NCBI GenBank assembly: GCA_004764695.1
Contig: SMSO01000005.1
Coordinates: 1,817,501-1,881,500 of the forward strand
DNA length: 64,000 bases
Reading direction: 5' to 3'
Origin: Schizochytrium sp. TIO01
Lineage: Eukaryota > Sar > Bigyra > Thraustochytrida > Thraustochytriidae
Made by a program: the position numbers and the translations under genes. Under the pieces are notes generated by a model. It did no database searches. It had not been told where the DNA came from and worked only from the letters and a program-made list of their open reading frames with translations. This document shows, piece after piece, positions 41,301-52,716 of the stretch (the stretch's first letter is position 1; every line of letters starts with the position of its first letter).

Positions 41301-42351
41301 TGGTGTTTAGAACGCGAATCGGACACACACCCTGGTATTGCTACGTTGGAAAATTAGGAGTTAGAAGAAACAAGAAAGGAACAAAGTCTGCCGTCGCGAC
41401 CGGATGTCTATGAGGGAACTATTCGGCTCGTTAGTAGTAAAGGAAAAAGTTTTTTATGTACCATTCTCATCTGGGGCTGTACTTAAATACTAGAGCGGTT
41501 GGGAGCACAAGTTTATTAATACCTCCTTAACTAACCGATCGCAAATCGCATCATCCTTGCGGCTGCGAGCGTCTCTGCGAGACACGCCGGTAAACATTCG
41601 GCAAAGGCAGCCCCATGCTAGTGACGGCGTGCTACTGCCGCTCAGAAGGCCTATGGGAGGCCGAGGAGTCAGCCTGCTAGCGTAAAGGCATGAAGGCGAG
41701 AGTAACAAAACTAACTATTAAAATCACGATGTTCGGAGCAATCCGGTGCTTCACACAAGGGCACGAAACTTTTTCATTAGAAGCTTCTAGGCGTTTTAAC
41801 TACCAAGAAGAACTAAGTAAAGACACTTTTGTCGCTTTGGGAGGCCAGATAGTCGGAAAAGAAATATATATTAAATAAAGTCTAGCACGAACACTTACTT
41901 TAATTTCTACTTGTCTTGCTTATGGCTCTCACCATTATAACAGCGACCTTGTGCCGCCCTGGGAACCAAACCTTGATTGCAGTTGCAGTTAGACAGGCAC
42001 CTGGTGAAAGTAAATACGCAGACGCAACCCGAAGGCGTTCAGGACTATCCCGACTCCCCGGATAGAAGAAGCTTGAAGGGGATCTTACGTTTATCCACGT
42101 AACAGCCTGGCTCGAGAGGCTTGAATACTCGATGCCTGGCTGCCTTTGGTCTTTTTCTTGTTGCCTACCTCGCTGATCAAGCGACTCTTTGTTTTACGAA
42201 GAGCGCGCTTGTCAAAAAGCCAGGTTTATCTGCACCTCCCGTGCGTAGGGGGAAACTCGAATCAGTTGTTCAGACATCGTTGGCTAAAAGTCCATACGTA
42301 AATCACAGATCAAACAAAGACTTGGTATAATCGCTTTGATTTTTCAGGACA
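38354..42351. other. 4-kb gene-empty, AT-rich region
   Basis: No gene recognised. The longest frames (about 60-95 codons) lack motifs. T- and A-rich runs dominate 38.4-40.7 kb. From about 41.9 kb the base composition rises towards the sulfatase gene. The stretch 42103-42330 is open in the sulfatase phase but has no in-frame ATG and ends in TAA. TTGATTTTTCAG at 42337-42348, just before the sulfatase ATG, resembles a 3' splice site, so a 5'-UTR intron is possible. Confidence 0.5.
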
Positions 42352-44400
42352 ATGAGTTTGAGAAACAAGACAGGCTCACGAGAGGCACTACTTGCTCTTT
42401 TAGCCAGTGTGCTGCTACTCACAAATGTTGCTATCACAAACGCCATTTCCGAAAGGAGTCAGGAGATGATCGAAAACGTAATTTATCGACAAGCCGAGCT
42501 TGCTGGAGAGCTTGACCTTCTTATCTCGTCTGCTCGTGATACAGAAGTCTACGATTGGAGACGTCAGCATGATAATGTTACACCGCCAGAGGATATTTCT
42601 GGTACCGAGTCATCTGCATCCGACGAAGAAGCAAAAGCGGCTGTAGGCACGAAGCCTAACATTTTGGTATTTTTGATGGATGACCTGGGTCTTGGTGATG
42701 TCGGTTTTGGTCCTCAAACTCGTACAGAAACATACAACTCAACACCCTTTGTTTCTAGTCTTGCTCAGAATGAGGGTATGATTTTAACTCGTCACTACAC
42801 CTCATGGCACTGCTCCCCTTCACGTAGATCAATCTTGACAGGACGTATTCCTTTGCATGTGGGTGGAGATGAGCTCACTGATTTTGCTGACGATGACCAA
42901 GACATGCGCATGACGTGGATTTCTGAGAAGTTAAAAGATGCCGGATATTACACACTTTACTACGGTAAGGGCCACATTGGAACGCGTTCAATTCGCATGT
43001 TACCATACCAGCGCGGCTTTGATGAGCATCGCGGCTTTCTCGGTGGAAGTCAGACATATTATGGCTCAGGTGGTCGCTGGATGGAAAACGAGCTGGATAC
43101 AAGCAAGCTTTACAGTGCGTATTATTGGGGTAATGAAATGATGCAAAATATCAAGGCCGAGCTAGCAGAGGACAATCCTCGGCCTATCTTTCTGTTTTCA
43201 GCCATGCAAGCCCCACACACCCCGCTGAAGGCAATTCCTTCGTACAGTCGTTATGATAACGCATACGGTAGCGCAACCTATGAAAACACCTATAATGGGG
43301 AGACATTAGAGCAATTTGATGTATTGCAATGGAACATGTTTGCCGCAGATGTAGAAATTGAGCGTGTGGTCAGTCTTTTTCAAGATGACGAAGCCGTATG
43401 GAATAATACTCTTGTTGTTTTTACAAGTGACAACGGTGGCACAAGCCAAAAGTCCCCGGGTAACAATTACCCTTTGCGCGGCGAGAAGGGTACTGCTTTT
43501 GAGGGCGGATTCCGTACGCCTACATTTGTGAGTGGTGGGATTCTTCCTACCAAGCTACGTGGTACGTACAACAACAAGATTTATCACATCTCTGACTGGT
43601 ACCGTACATTTTGCAATCTTGCTGGTGTCTCTGGTGACGACGACCCGCCGATGCCCCCGATGTTCCCGAACCTGACGGCAGCAGACGTCCCCGACCCGCA
43701 ATTCCCCAACGTCACAGATCCTCTCAATTCAACTCGACAGATCAATGCCTATGGCCCTCTGAGTTTTCCCCCAGTTGATAGCATTGATATGTGGCCGTCG
43801 TTAATGCAGCCATCAAAGTATGCAACTGATGCTGTGCACCCAGTGCTTGTGCTGAGCCGCGAGAGCATTATCATGGGAGACATGAAGCTTATCATTGCTC
43901 AACCCTGCTCCATGGGCATTGAGAGTGATATTAATTGCAAGGATGATGCAAACTATGGCTGGATTGACCGTGATAACATCTTTTCTGATTATGATGAAAG
44001 TCTGCCGTGCCTGGAGAAGTTTGACAACCGCAAGGTGGAGTACTTTATGAATGGCAGTTTTACTTTTAAACCATGCCTGTTCAACGTTACAGCCGATTAT
44101 CGCGAGACTACACATATTGATGATGCAGAAACTCAAAACAAGCTTTGGAAGGCCTTAAACGACACCCTGTTGTATATGTACACCATTCGTCTCCCGGTCA
44201 TGGGAGAGTATGGTTCGACACCCTTTTTCTGCTCTGGTCCGTGCTTTGAGTACGATTATGCTCTTAGCTACTATGGAACTTCAGACACAGATCTTATGGT
44301 GCCTGCATGTGGTGTTTATCAGACGGATGACACGGGCCACAACTTTTGCCCCACAAACGGCCCTGGAGCCATTATTGTCAACGGCTCATCGATACTTTAG
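42352..44400 (+). CDS. Secreted sulfatase (arylsulfatase B-like)
   Basis: A 682-residue alkaline-phosphatase-superfamily sulfatase that hydrolyses sulfate esters, probably on extracellular or lysosomal polysaccharides. A signal peptide or anchor is visible at 1-31 (ALLALLASVLLLTNVAITNA). Metal ligands lie in LMDDLGLGDVGF (D110, D111). The formylglycine site is HCSPSRRSILTGR with Cys154 as the modified residue, followed by YYGKGHIG, AMQAPHTP and TSDNGG. The C-terminal part (about 430-682) is Cys-containing with several NxS/T sites, consistent with secretion. It needs a formylglycine-generating enzyme, not seen in this window. The ATG at 42352 lies directly before the signal sequence. Substrate unknown; thraustochytrid walls contain sulfated polysaccharides, which would be a natural target. 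Confidence 0.93.
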   Translation: MSLRNKTGSREALLALLASVLLLTNVAITNAISERSQEMIENVIYRQAELAGELDLLISSARDTEVYDWRRQHDNVTPPEDISGTESSASDEEAKAAVGTKPNILVFLMDDLGLGDVGFGPQTRTETYNSTPFVSSLAQNEGMILTRHYTSWHCSPSRRSILTGRIPLHVGGDELTDFADDDQDMRMTWISEKLKDAGYYTLYYGKGHIGTRSIRMLPYQRGFDEHRGFLGGSQTYYGSGGRWMENELDTSKLYSAYYWGNEMMQNIKAELAEDNPRPIFLFSAMQAPHTPLKAIPSYSRYDNAYGSATYENTYNGETLEQFDVLQWNMFAADVEIERVVSLFQDDEAVWNNTLVVFTSDNGGTSQKSPGNNYPLRGEKGTAFEGGFRTPTFVSGGILPTKLRGTYNNKIYHISDWYRTFCNLAGVSGDDDPPMPPMFPNLTAADVPDPQFPNVTDPLNSTRQINAYGPLSFPPVDSIDMWPSLMQPSKYATDAVHPVLVLSRESIIMGDMKLIIAQPCSMGIESDINCKDDANYGWIDRDNIFSDYDESLPCLEKFDNRKVEYFMNGSFTFKPCLFNVTADYRETTHIDDAETQNKLWKALNDTLLYMYTIRLPVMGEYGSTPFFCSGPCFEYDYALSYYGTSDTDLMVPACGVYQTDDTGHNFCPTNGPGAIIVNGSSIL

Positions 44401-45221
44401 AAGTAAACATGGCGCGCATTTTTATTATCCACTCGAGAAAGCAAAGCACTTGTAAGAGGAAGCATCGACACGATAGCTCCTGGTTGTAATTGGTTGTTTT
44501 TTGGTTGTGTTGCTGTATGCGTGCGAGTTTTGATAGATTAATATAGACATACAAAGTCTCTGAGGAGTAGGTACCACCGACATAGTTGTAGATTGACAAC
44601 ATACAGGAGGGGCTGGATAGAGGCAAACGGTTTTTTCCCTTTTGTAGGCTAATTGAACAAGTAGTATTCCATAAGCTTTCGTTCCATTATCAATCTCGTC
44701 GTTCGTCCTTGGACCTTTTTTATTTCTTTTTTTTCGGGAGGTGGTGGGGGACAGCACAGTCCCAAGCTGCGTCCTGTGTTTGGTATTTCTCTTGTACTAT
44801 TCTCTACTTGCCTATAGCATGCGGAGGTAAAAGACATATTACTTTTATTCGCTTGGTGAACAGTCCAATATAACACACGGACATATGGGCTATTTCTTTT
44901 TTGGCTATTTTGTGACTGGTGCGAAGCGTTCCTAGATAATCTTCAGTAAGTGAGTGAGCCTTCCAACATTTCCATATATAGTGCAAAGATAGCGAAATGA
45001 AGCTTCAGAGACGCAGGTTTAGCTTGCAGCTGCTGCAGCTAGACTTTTCAACCAACCTTGAGTTCTTCAAGGTTTCTGGTCTTGGTGGCGCAACTAGTAC
45101 CGAGATCTCCGGCCTTACTCCCTAAACCCCGCCTCATCGTTTACTACTACTGCTACTAATACTGCTACTACTACTACTACTACTACTACTGCTACTACTA
45201 CTACTACTACTACTGCTACTG

Positions 45222-45279
<58 letters not shown>

Positions 45280-46530
45280 CAGTGACCGAGGTGATCTGTC
45301 CAACATGGACAAATCGAAAGGAGAGTTCCTCGTTGACGTAATTTTGGATTGAGAATCAAAGAACTAGGCATTCATTTCACTATGAAGTCTGTGACCTCAG
45401 CGCTTACGTTTTTGGTCATCTTATAGTTGATAAATTGAACAAAACAGTGAATCTTTACGCTTTCCATACACAATTTTATAAATAGTAATTTAAAAAACTA
45501 TGGAAATGGACAGGGGTTTCTTCTCGTGATACATTTGTCAATGTGAGTGTATACAGAATTCTTGATTGGCGGAAGCTATACGTCTTCAAATCTCACCAAG
45601 GTTTTTACCTAGCCGGAGCGGTTCGAAACTTAACTGTTGGATGCCTCAGAAATGAAAGTTCAATAAAAAGCAAACAGTTTCCGGGGGTTGAAACCTTTGG
45701 CGTCAAGAAGCGAAACAGCACTGCACTGCAAGATTTGCGAAACGCTCCATAAGCGATAATTCGTGCTAGCACACTTAATCCAAATTAGTTGCTCCATAAC
45801 TGAACCGGTGTATTCTGGCAAACCTCCAGAGAAGCGGCCTCTGCAGAACTCCCTTGCGTTTACAAAGCTAGATACATGACATCAGAACTTGTAGATATCA
45901 TCATTGGATACACGCAGGTGACGACTCAGAACTAAATTCTTAGGGTATCCTTTTCGGATGTTCAAGAGGGATGACGTGTGGTACCACCTATTTTACAATG
46001 GAGGTGTCTTTCAAAGCGTTAACATGAGGTGATCCAAAAGTGGTAAGCGGTTATAGCATGGGCTTGGAGAGTGGCAGAGCCCGATCTTGGCGGAGCCGGA
46101 GCTTGAACGGCTGTCAAAGCACACATTGAGCAGGAGGAGATTCCATGTTGTCCCCGAAATAGCCAGAGAACTCTAAAAAATTAAAAAGAAAATTAAGATC
46201 TCGGAGATCGCAGAACCCTTAATAGAGACTACTCAAAACACATAGGACTACTACTCTAAAAAGTACCGGAGAAGGGTTAGCACAAGCTATGCAACTCCTA
46301 GAGACTATCGCGAAGAAAGAGAGACACAGAGAGAGAGAGAGAGAGAAAGAGAGTGACACAAAGGCAAGAAAGGCGGTCCGTAGCCAGTTCCTCTTCGAGT
46401 TCCTCTTCGAGTTCCTCTTCCAGCGCGTTCCTCAGGTTCCGGCGGTCTCTATCCTCGTAAGCAAGCACGCCGGGCGCATAAGCTCCGCGTGGCTGACTTG
46501 ACAACTAGCAGCCGGCGGCAGACCAACAAC
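44401..46530. other. Intergenic region with microsatellites
   Basis: 2.1 kb with no recognised gene. It contains the (TAC)n array at 45142-45279, GA-rich tracts at 46315-46352, and a 12-bp imperfect tandem repeat (TTCGAGTTCCTC) at about 46388-46425, close to the start of the PPxY/MIT gene. Confidence 0.55.
45142..45279. repeat. (TAC)n trinucleotide microsatellite
   Basis: About 138 bp of TAC repeats interrupted by TGC units. The minus-strand frame through it would encode poly-valine and is spurious. Confidence 0.92.
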
Positions 46531-47676
46531 ATGGGCGGAGGTCCGGAAGGCTCAGACGTGAACGATTTCCTGCGAAGTACCTTCAGCAGCAACAACAGTA
46601 GCGGCGCAAACCCGAATCACAGCAGCGACATCAGCCAGGGTCCTGCCAACCACAACAGTAACACCGACAACAACAGCGTCTACAGCAGTGGAAGCAACAG
46701 ACCAGTTTCTCCACCTCCTTACGCAGAGGCTGTTGAACGCAGCAGTTTGAACAGCTCGACACGCGAATTTCTGCTTCCAGCAAACTACTTTGCGCAGGAC
46801 TCGAGGGTATCCACTGAGAATTCAAGTCCAGAGGATATTGTGGAGGAGCAGCTGCGTCGACTTCGAAAAGGAGATCTCCCGTTGACAATGTCGGAGGCAT
46901 CAGACGTGGCACGGCAAGCCCAAGATGCCGAAAGCTACGGTTTGAACGATGTCGCATCTGACAGGTTCTCGCAGGCTGCAGATGCGCTTCGGAGCCTCGC
47001 GCGGGTCTCGCACGATGCGAACGAGAGAGCTGCGCTGGAAATGCAGGCTGCAGAATATGACGAACGTCGTAAGGAATTGGTGTCCCGGAAAGACACTTCA
47101 AATAATTTCGTGCCAGTTGCCGTGCCAGACGTGGTCGATGCCTTTACTGATAAGCAGATCAAGTCTGGAGCCCAACTTATGGGCACTGGAATGGGTGCCG
47201 GCGTAGGTCTTCTACTCGGCGTGCCCATCATTGGTGGCGCGGCAGGTTTCTTCACCGCAAACCACCTCGTTACACAGGATTCTGAGAATGGCGCCCGCGC
47301 CCGTGAGCTGGGACTTTTGGGAGCGCGGGTCATTCAGTCCACTAAGACATGGAATGACAAATACAAGTGGACGGATCGTGCCAAGGAGTCCGCGGGCAAA
47401 GCATGGACTACAACCAAAGAACTCAATGAGAAACACGACTTCACCGGGAAAGCAGGCAAGGCCATTGCGGACGCTGGTAACGCAGTGCTTGAATTTAATA
47501 AAGAACATCAGGTTACCCAACGTGTGTCTGAGTTTGCTGCATCTAATATCAATAGGCTAAGCGAGCAAGTGCTCGATCTTGGTAACAATAATACCAGTCA
47601 TGATGCTTCCGTGGCCCCGCGTAGCTTTGTCAAGGATAGTTCAGACCCAAAGGACCCAAGTGGATTTAGTAAGTAA
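46531..47676 (+). CDS. PPxY, MIT-like, glycine-zipper protein
   Basis: A 381-residue protein of unknown name. Residues 1-60 are Asn/Ser/Gly-rich and disordered. SPPPYAEAVE (about 59-68) is a PPxY ligand for WW domains. Residues ~100-185 form helices with the spacing of an MIT domain (ARQAQDAESYG, ASDRFSQAADALRSL, ALEMQAAEYDERRKEL). A Gly-rich hydrophobic segment follows (GTGMGAGVGLLLGVPIIGGA, about 218-237), then FFTANHLV. It resembles a glycine zipper that could insert in or deform membranes. The C-terminal half is amphipathic helix (repeating W-x-x-K, K-A-G-K). An endosomal/ESCRT or NEDD4-linked role is inferred from motif combination only. A frame from GTG at 46489 exists; the ATG at 46531 is chosen. 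It converges on the CCDC124-like gene. Confidence 0.8.
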   Translation: MGGGPEGSDVNDFLRSTFSSNNSSGANPNHSSDISQGPANHNSNTDNNSVYSSGSNRPVSPPPYAEAVERSSLNSSTREFLLPANYFAQDSRVSTENSSPEDIVEEQLRRLRKGDLPLTMSEASDVARQAQDAESYGLNDVASDRFSQAADALRSLARVSHDANERAALEMQAAEYDERRKELVSRKDTSNNFVPVAVPDVVDAFTDKQIKSGAQLMGTGMGAGVGLLLGVPIIGGAAGFFTANHLVTQDSENGARARELGLLGARVIQSTKTWNDKYKWTDRAKESAGKAWTTTKELNEKHDFTGKAGKAIADAGNAVLEFNKEHQVTQRVSEFAASNINRLSEQVLDLGNNNTSHDASVAPRSFVKDSSDPKDPSGFSK

Positions 47677-48839
47677 CTCTGATGTTCTTGAGTTTTAGAA
47701 GAAATATCGAAAGATCCATGACGACATGACAATACGACGTGTTTGCCCTTAAGAACCTTTAAAAAATAAATATCTAAACAATAAATAACAGCTATCCCAA
47801 TTGATTTCATATCTATCTAAATAGTATTAGTGTCGAAGCCATGTCCCCCTTATTTGAGGACCATTATGGCTCTTGAAGGATCTATCGTTTCAAACTGTTT
47901 CAGTAATTAATTTTAAACAAAATCCCGATCTGTGCAAATGTTTTTTGTGCGTGATACGAAGGCTTGTTTGCAACATGACAAACCATGACAGGTCGTTTTC
48001 GTTTCATGAAATATAACACTCAGCGACAAGGAGAAATGAGAAAAATCAAAGTACACTTTGCAAGAAGGGACGAATGAATAAAAACGATATCATTTACTTT
48101 GGAAAAACGATTTATTTTTTTAAAGCCAAAAGCGAAGGCGCGGAGACCACGAGGCAACAGAATGCAACAATTCTCCGCAAACTACGCGCAAGTAGTCAAC
48201 TCTTCTGTCCCTAATTGGCCTAGTGTAATTTATCTCAACACTGAAGTTAAAAAAAAAAAACACACAATCACATGTAGCTCATTAGAGGTAACTCCAAAAG
48301 GAGCATCGAAAGAATGACAGGAAGAAAGGAATCATTTGTGTGTATCTGGTGCAACCCAGAGTGGTTTTCCCATTTGGTTTCGAGCAGCTTAAAATCGAAA
48401 CGAGTGGGTCACTCATTCACACATGGGAAACTAAAACATATATAAGGACACTCTAAACAGCACGGAGCAGAGAGCAGCTCGTCGAAGAGAAAGTGCCTCA
48501 CCTCGTAATGAATTAAGTAGGAGAGCACTAGTAGTATTTATCAATGTGTCGTACTCCCAACAATTTCGCTGTGAGATAGAACTCCTCGCCAGCCTCGTCA
48601 TTGTCAGTCGCAATTCTATCATTTAGTAATTCTACGAACAAGCAGAATAGATCCACGTAGTCGAGTAATTTTAAATACTGATGGTTCTTGAAAGATTGGA
48701 GTTCAAAGGAAGCTAATTTGGGCTGAAAATGTGGAGACGAGCACATGCTCACATTATATCGTGGGTCCACATCGTTCTCTAGAAACTGAGGCGAAATTCT
48801 CAAAGTGTGTCTCTTGCTTCACGATAGTATGTCTCCCAT
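47677..48839. other. Convergent intergenic region
   Basis: 1.16 kb between two stop codons with T-rich and A-rich runs. The small frames on both strands have no recognised motif. Confidence 0.5.
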
Positions 48840-50078
48840 CTAGGCAGTCTCCTCATCGTTGACCTGGTTGGCAGGGTTCTCAGGCGACTTTTGCCAGAGC
48901 TTCCAGGCGTGGTCTTTGAGCTGGCTACGCTTGAGACCCGGGTTCTCTGCGCGGAGCCTGGCGATCTCGCGTTCCTCAAATGCTGAGAAAAGCATCTTGC
49001 GGTTCGGTCCCTTGTGACTCACAGCTGCCGCCGCACTGCCCACGCCGCTTGAAGAGTCCTGAAGTGAGGATGCCTCGAAAGCAGCGAGCGCGGCGTCAAG
49101 TCCAGAAGCTTCAATGTGTCCCTGGGCGGCTTCCTCGGCGCGAACGCGATTCAAGTTGGGCCTGAGCTCCATCTGCGGCTCTACATTCGCCGGGAGCGGC
49201 TTCTCGCCAGCCTGGGCTGCCTTCTTAGCCGCCTTAGCCTTGGCGTCCTTCTTCTCACCGTCAAGAAACGCATCGAGAAGGCTAAGGTCGTTCTTGCTCT
49301 TCTTAGCCTTGGCAGCCTTGCGCGCCTTGCCTACGGGTGCTCGCATCTTGGAGAGCTCAACATTGTCGTTGGCCTCTGCCTCCTTCTTTGCCTGGGCTGC
49401 CGCCAGCTTCGCGCGCTCCTTCTCCTCGGCCGCCTTGCGCCTCGCGTCAGCCTTGGCGTTCGCGCCATCCTCCCAGTTGGCTGCCACGCGTGCTTCCTTT
49501 TTTGCAGCAGCCTCGCCCTCCTTCGCCTTCTGTGCGGCTAGCTTCTGCGCCTTCGCCTTGGCGCCGGGGCCGCGAGGCTCATCGGCATCGCCGCCCTTGC
49601 CGCCCTTCTTGGCCATCTCCAGGTCCTTTGCGGTTTGCTTCGAGGTCAAGCTCGCGTTAGCGTTCGAGTCTAACTTGGCACGGTTGAGGTTCGAGCTCGC
49701 GCTTGAGCCTGTGCTTATGTCCAACCGGGTCTGCTGCCTCGAGACGCTCTCGCTGGCGGTCTCGTGCTTCTGCTCTTCATGAGGACGACCAGAGTCCTTG
49801 TCCCGCTTCCCGGTACCGTGCTTGGAGGCGTGGATAGAGGCGAGGTAGGCAGACTCCTTGTGTGCACCCCCCTGGGTTCCGCGAAGGTTCTTTTTCTCGA
49901 CGCGACGCTGCTTGCCCTCAGGGACGCCGCCGGCGGTCTTGCGGTCGTGGAGGCTCGGGGCGGGGTCAGAGGGTAAGTCTGAGGAGGGACGGCTGCCGAG
50001 AGGCGCAGTTGGAGGGGCTGCCGGGGAGGACCGCGAGTTGAAGGCCTTGGCCGCGGCGCTCATGACGATGGCCGGCAT
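48840..50078 (-). CDS. CCDC124-like ribosome-associated protein with long N-terminal extension
   Basis: A 412-residue protein whose C-terminal ~255 residues match CCDC124, a translation/ribosome-dormancy factor that is about 220 residues in animals. Visible are the Lys/Ala/Glu-rich single helix (170-290, with AANWEDG), NLNRVRAEEA (308-317), and the closing module FSAFEEREIARLRAENPGLKRSQLKDH..WQKSPENPANQ (364-405). The first 154 residues are a Ser/Lys/Gln-rich extension not typical of the family. An internal ATG at 49616 (MAKKGGKGG) lies where CCDC124 proteins usually begin and could be the true or an alternative start. The longer frame begins at an ATG (50078), with a second at 50063. A CTTG microsatellite lies about 160 bp upstream. 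Confidence 0.85.
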   Translation of the reverse strand: MPAIVMSAAAKAFNSRSSPAAPPTAPLGSRPSSDLPSDPAPSLHDRKTAGGVPEGKQRRVEKKNLRGTQGGAHKESAYLASIHASKHGTGKRDKDSGRPHEEQKHETASESVSRQQTRLDISTGSSASSNLNRAKLDSNANASLTSKQTAKDLEMAKKGGKGGDADEPRGPGAKAKAQKLAAQKAKEGEAAAKKEARVAANWEDGANAKADARRKAAEEKERAKLAAAQAKKEAEANDNVELSKMRAPVGKARKAAKAKKSKNDLSLLDAFLDGEKKDAKAKAAKKAAQAGEKPLPANVEPQMELRPNLNRVRAEEAAQGHIEASGLDAALAAFEASSLQDSSSGVGSAAAAVSHKGPNRKMLFSAFEEREIARLRAENPGLKRSQLKDHAWKLWQKSPENPANQVNDEETA

Positions 50079-50238
50079 TGTGCTTGCGTGTATTAAGCTT
50101 CGGGCTGATTGTTTGGCAGGAAGCGACTAGGTTTCGTATGCGAGGTCCAGAGGAAGGCGATGTGTCGCCTGCTTTCCTGTGGACGGATTGCAACAACGTA
50201 TAGATCTCTGCGCAACGCAATTCGAGGTCCAACTACTT

Positions 50239-50361
<123 letters not shown>

Positions 50362-51184
50362 TAAACCTCTTGACTTTCTGAGGATGAACCGATTGATCGA
50401 TCGACTGATTGGGTTGACGAGCTGAGGCAACGTGCGATGCTGCTGATGCTGGTCACGATTATGATGGCGATGCGGCCACTGGGGATTGGAGCAGTCGCGC
50501 TTGGGCGCTTGGGCGAGTTTGGTGTTTGCTTTGGCCTGTGCTGCGCATCCTTGGCTTTTATGAAGGGCTGTTTACGCATAGCTATATGAGATGCGATAGG
50601 ACTTTAGGAAAGCAGCGCGTATTCTGGTCATTGTTATTACTATCTATCCATCTTGGGATATTCTTGCAAACCAGGACATCTGGCGCCTCTGTCCTCCTTC
50701 TACAAATCGAGAAGACGGCGGGAAGTAACTTTCGCTCTCCCCAGCTGCTCGAGGGCACGGACGCAATCGCCGTGCTCCGCGTATCACAACGTCATATACA
50801 CATATGTCTGGAGCTCTTGGCGTCGTCGAGGAGGAGGAGGAGCAGCAGCAGCAGCTGCTCGAGCTTTGATGGTGATGACGATGGATGCAGCGCCGCTTCT
50901 CTGCTGTCTGCAGGCTTGACTCTCGCTAGCTGACTCTTTGCCTTCTTTCGGACATCTTTGCCTCGACCCAGATTGACCCGAACGGAAGAGGGAGCGCTCG
51001 AGAGCCAAGCGCTCGCGTGGGTTGGCGGCGAAGCAAATCCGTTCCAGGTCCATACTCGCTCTTGAGGGTTCAGGATTTTGGTTTAGTACGCTCCAGAGGC
51101 AACTTAGTAGTAGGTATTACTCTAGGGCCCCTTAGGAGCCAGAGGAGGAGGGAACTCTGTCTGCTGAGTTACAGAAGCAAGTAC

Positions 51185-51316
<132 letters not shown>

Positions 51317-52716
51317 CGCGCCGCGCAATCAATCCATTTGGAGATTTCGCGAGCCGCGCGCAGTGTGTGTTTCGTAAAAGGAAGAGGGACTTGGAGATCG
51401 GATTCCCTCGTCAAGAAGCACAAACGCAAAGTACGCCGACCATGCTTACACAAGGAGGCCAGATTGGAGTTCGCCAAAGTGCGCCCGGTAGCAGGTGTTT
51501 GGGATTGAATTGATCTTTTTTGAATACGGTTATTACTTGTTTTCAAGAAATAAATAGATAAATCAATAAATATTATATTGCGTTATTACTACCTGGACGA
51601 ATAAAATTACTTGGAGAGGAAGAGACAAAAAGTCCTGTCTTCAGTCTTGTAAGCATACTCGGATATGGACAGAGGCAGAATAGGATATCTCCTTTACCTT
51701 TCATCAGCTTGATTGTGGCAGAATACAGATTCGGGACTAAAGTGCATTATGAATTTGTAATTTATATGTTTTCTTTAGTTAAGAGAAAAATGTATCTATA
51801 GAGCTGGCTTCTCGAAGAGCCATTTACTCCTCCAAGCCAAGTAGTCCAGTACTTCTCGTATTAGGTTTAGAGAGTGACCAGAAGTGAGAAAAAGAGGAGG
51901 ATCTGGATGCCGCTCCAAGAGTGATTGTTTTCACTTGAGTTTCTACCCCGGTGAAAGGATGGATAGGAGTAGCCTCTAACTAATAAGAGTAGCATTCGTT
52001 TTTGCCGCTCTGATTGGTGATATTTTCAAAATTAAATCAAAAGAATACCACGGCATTGAAAATTTTGATTTTCACTATCCCAAACTAGTAACTCGAGACA
52101 TTGACCTGGCCATTGGTGCGCAAAGGAGATGAGCTCATGTTAGCAGCGACACATATTTAATGTTTGCTAATGTGAAGGAAACGATATTAGATCAGCCATT
52201 GTTACCTTCAATTTATTTGTGTTATGCTTCTCAAGGTCAGGAAGAGTCAAAGTTGACTCCTAGTCCTGGCCACTGCAATCCTATCGCTACGTTTCGTTGG
52301 ATAAGACTTGCGAACGTAGTGTCTATGGCTGATTGGTTAGTGTGTATTGATGGCAAACCTTCACTAACTCTTATTATTTAATATTATTATTTAATTGAAA
52401 GTTGAATATGGAAAGGGGTATTCATATTGTCGCAGAAAAGGAAAAGGAAGGCCCACACGTGAGGCAAGTGTCCGAGAGCCCCAAAAGCCAAAAAAAAAAA
52501 AATCTCCTTTCCGAAAGAGCAGTAATACAGTACATGATATGTATATATCATTCAAAAGAAGCATCTTTCTCTAAAAGGAGTGCCATCGCCTTACGCTTTT
52601 CCTTTGGACTAAAACCAATAGAAGAGCTACTATCATACTATCATTAGAGTTTTTGTCCTATTGCAATCTTTTGACCCCATCACGTGACAAAACATACAAA
52701 GCATTAGATAATGTTT

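Noticed and set aside
42103-42330. Open stretch in the sulfatase phase with a hydrophobic segment
   Set aside because: No in-frame ATG, ends in TAA, and the sulfatase has its own signal sequence after the ATG at 42352.
45115-45312. Poly-valine minus-strand frame
   Set aside because: Produced by the (TAC)n microsatellite.
48980-49976. Plus-strand frames up to 222 codons opposite the CCDC124-like gene
   Set aside because: Antisense shadows of a Lys/Ala-rich coding sequence; the minus-strand gene has family motifs.
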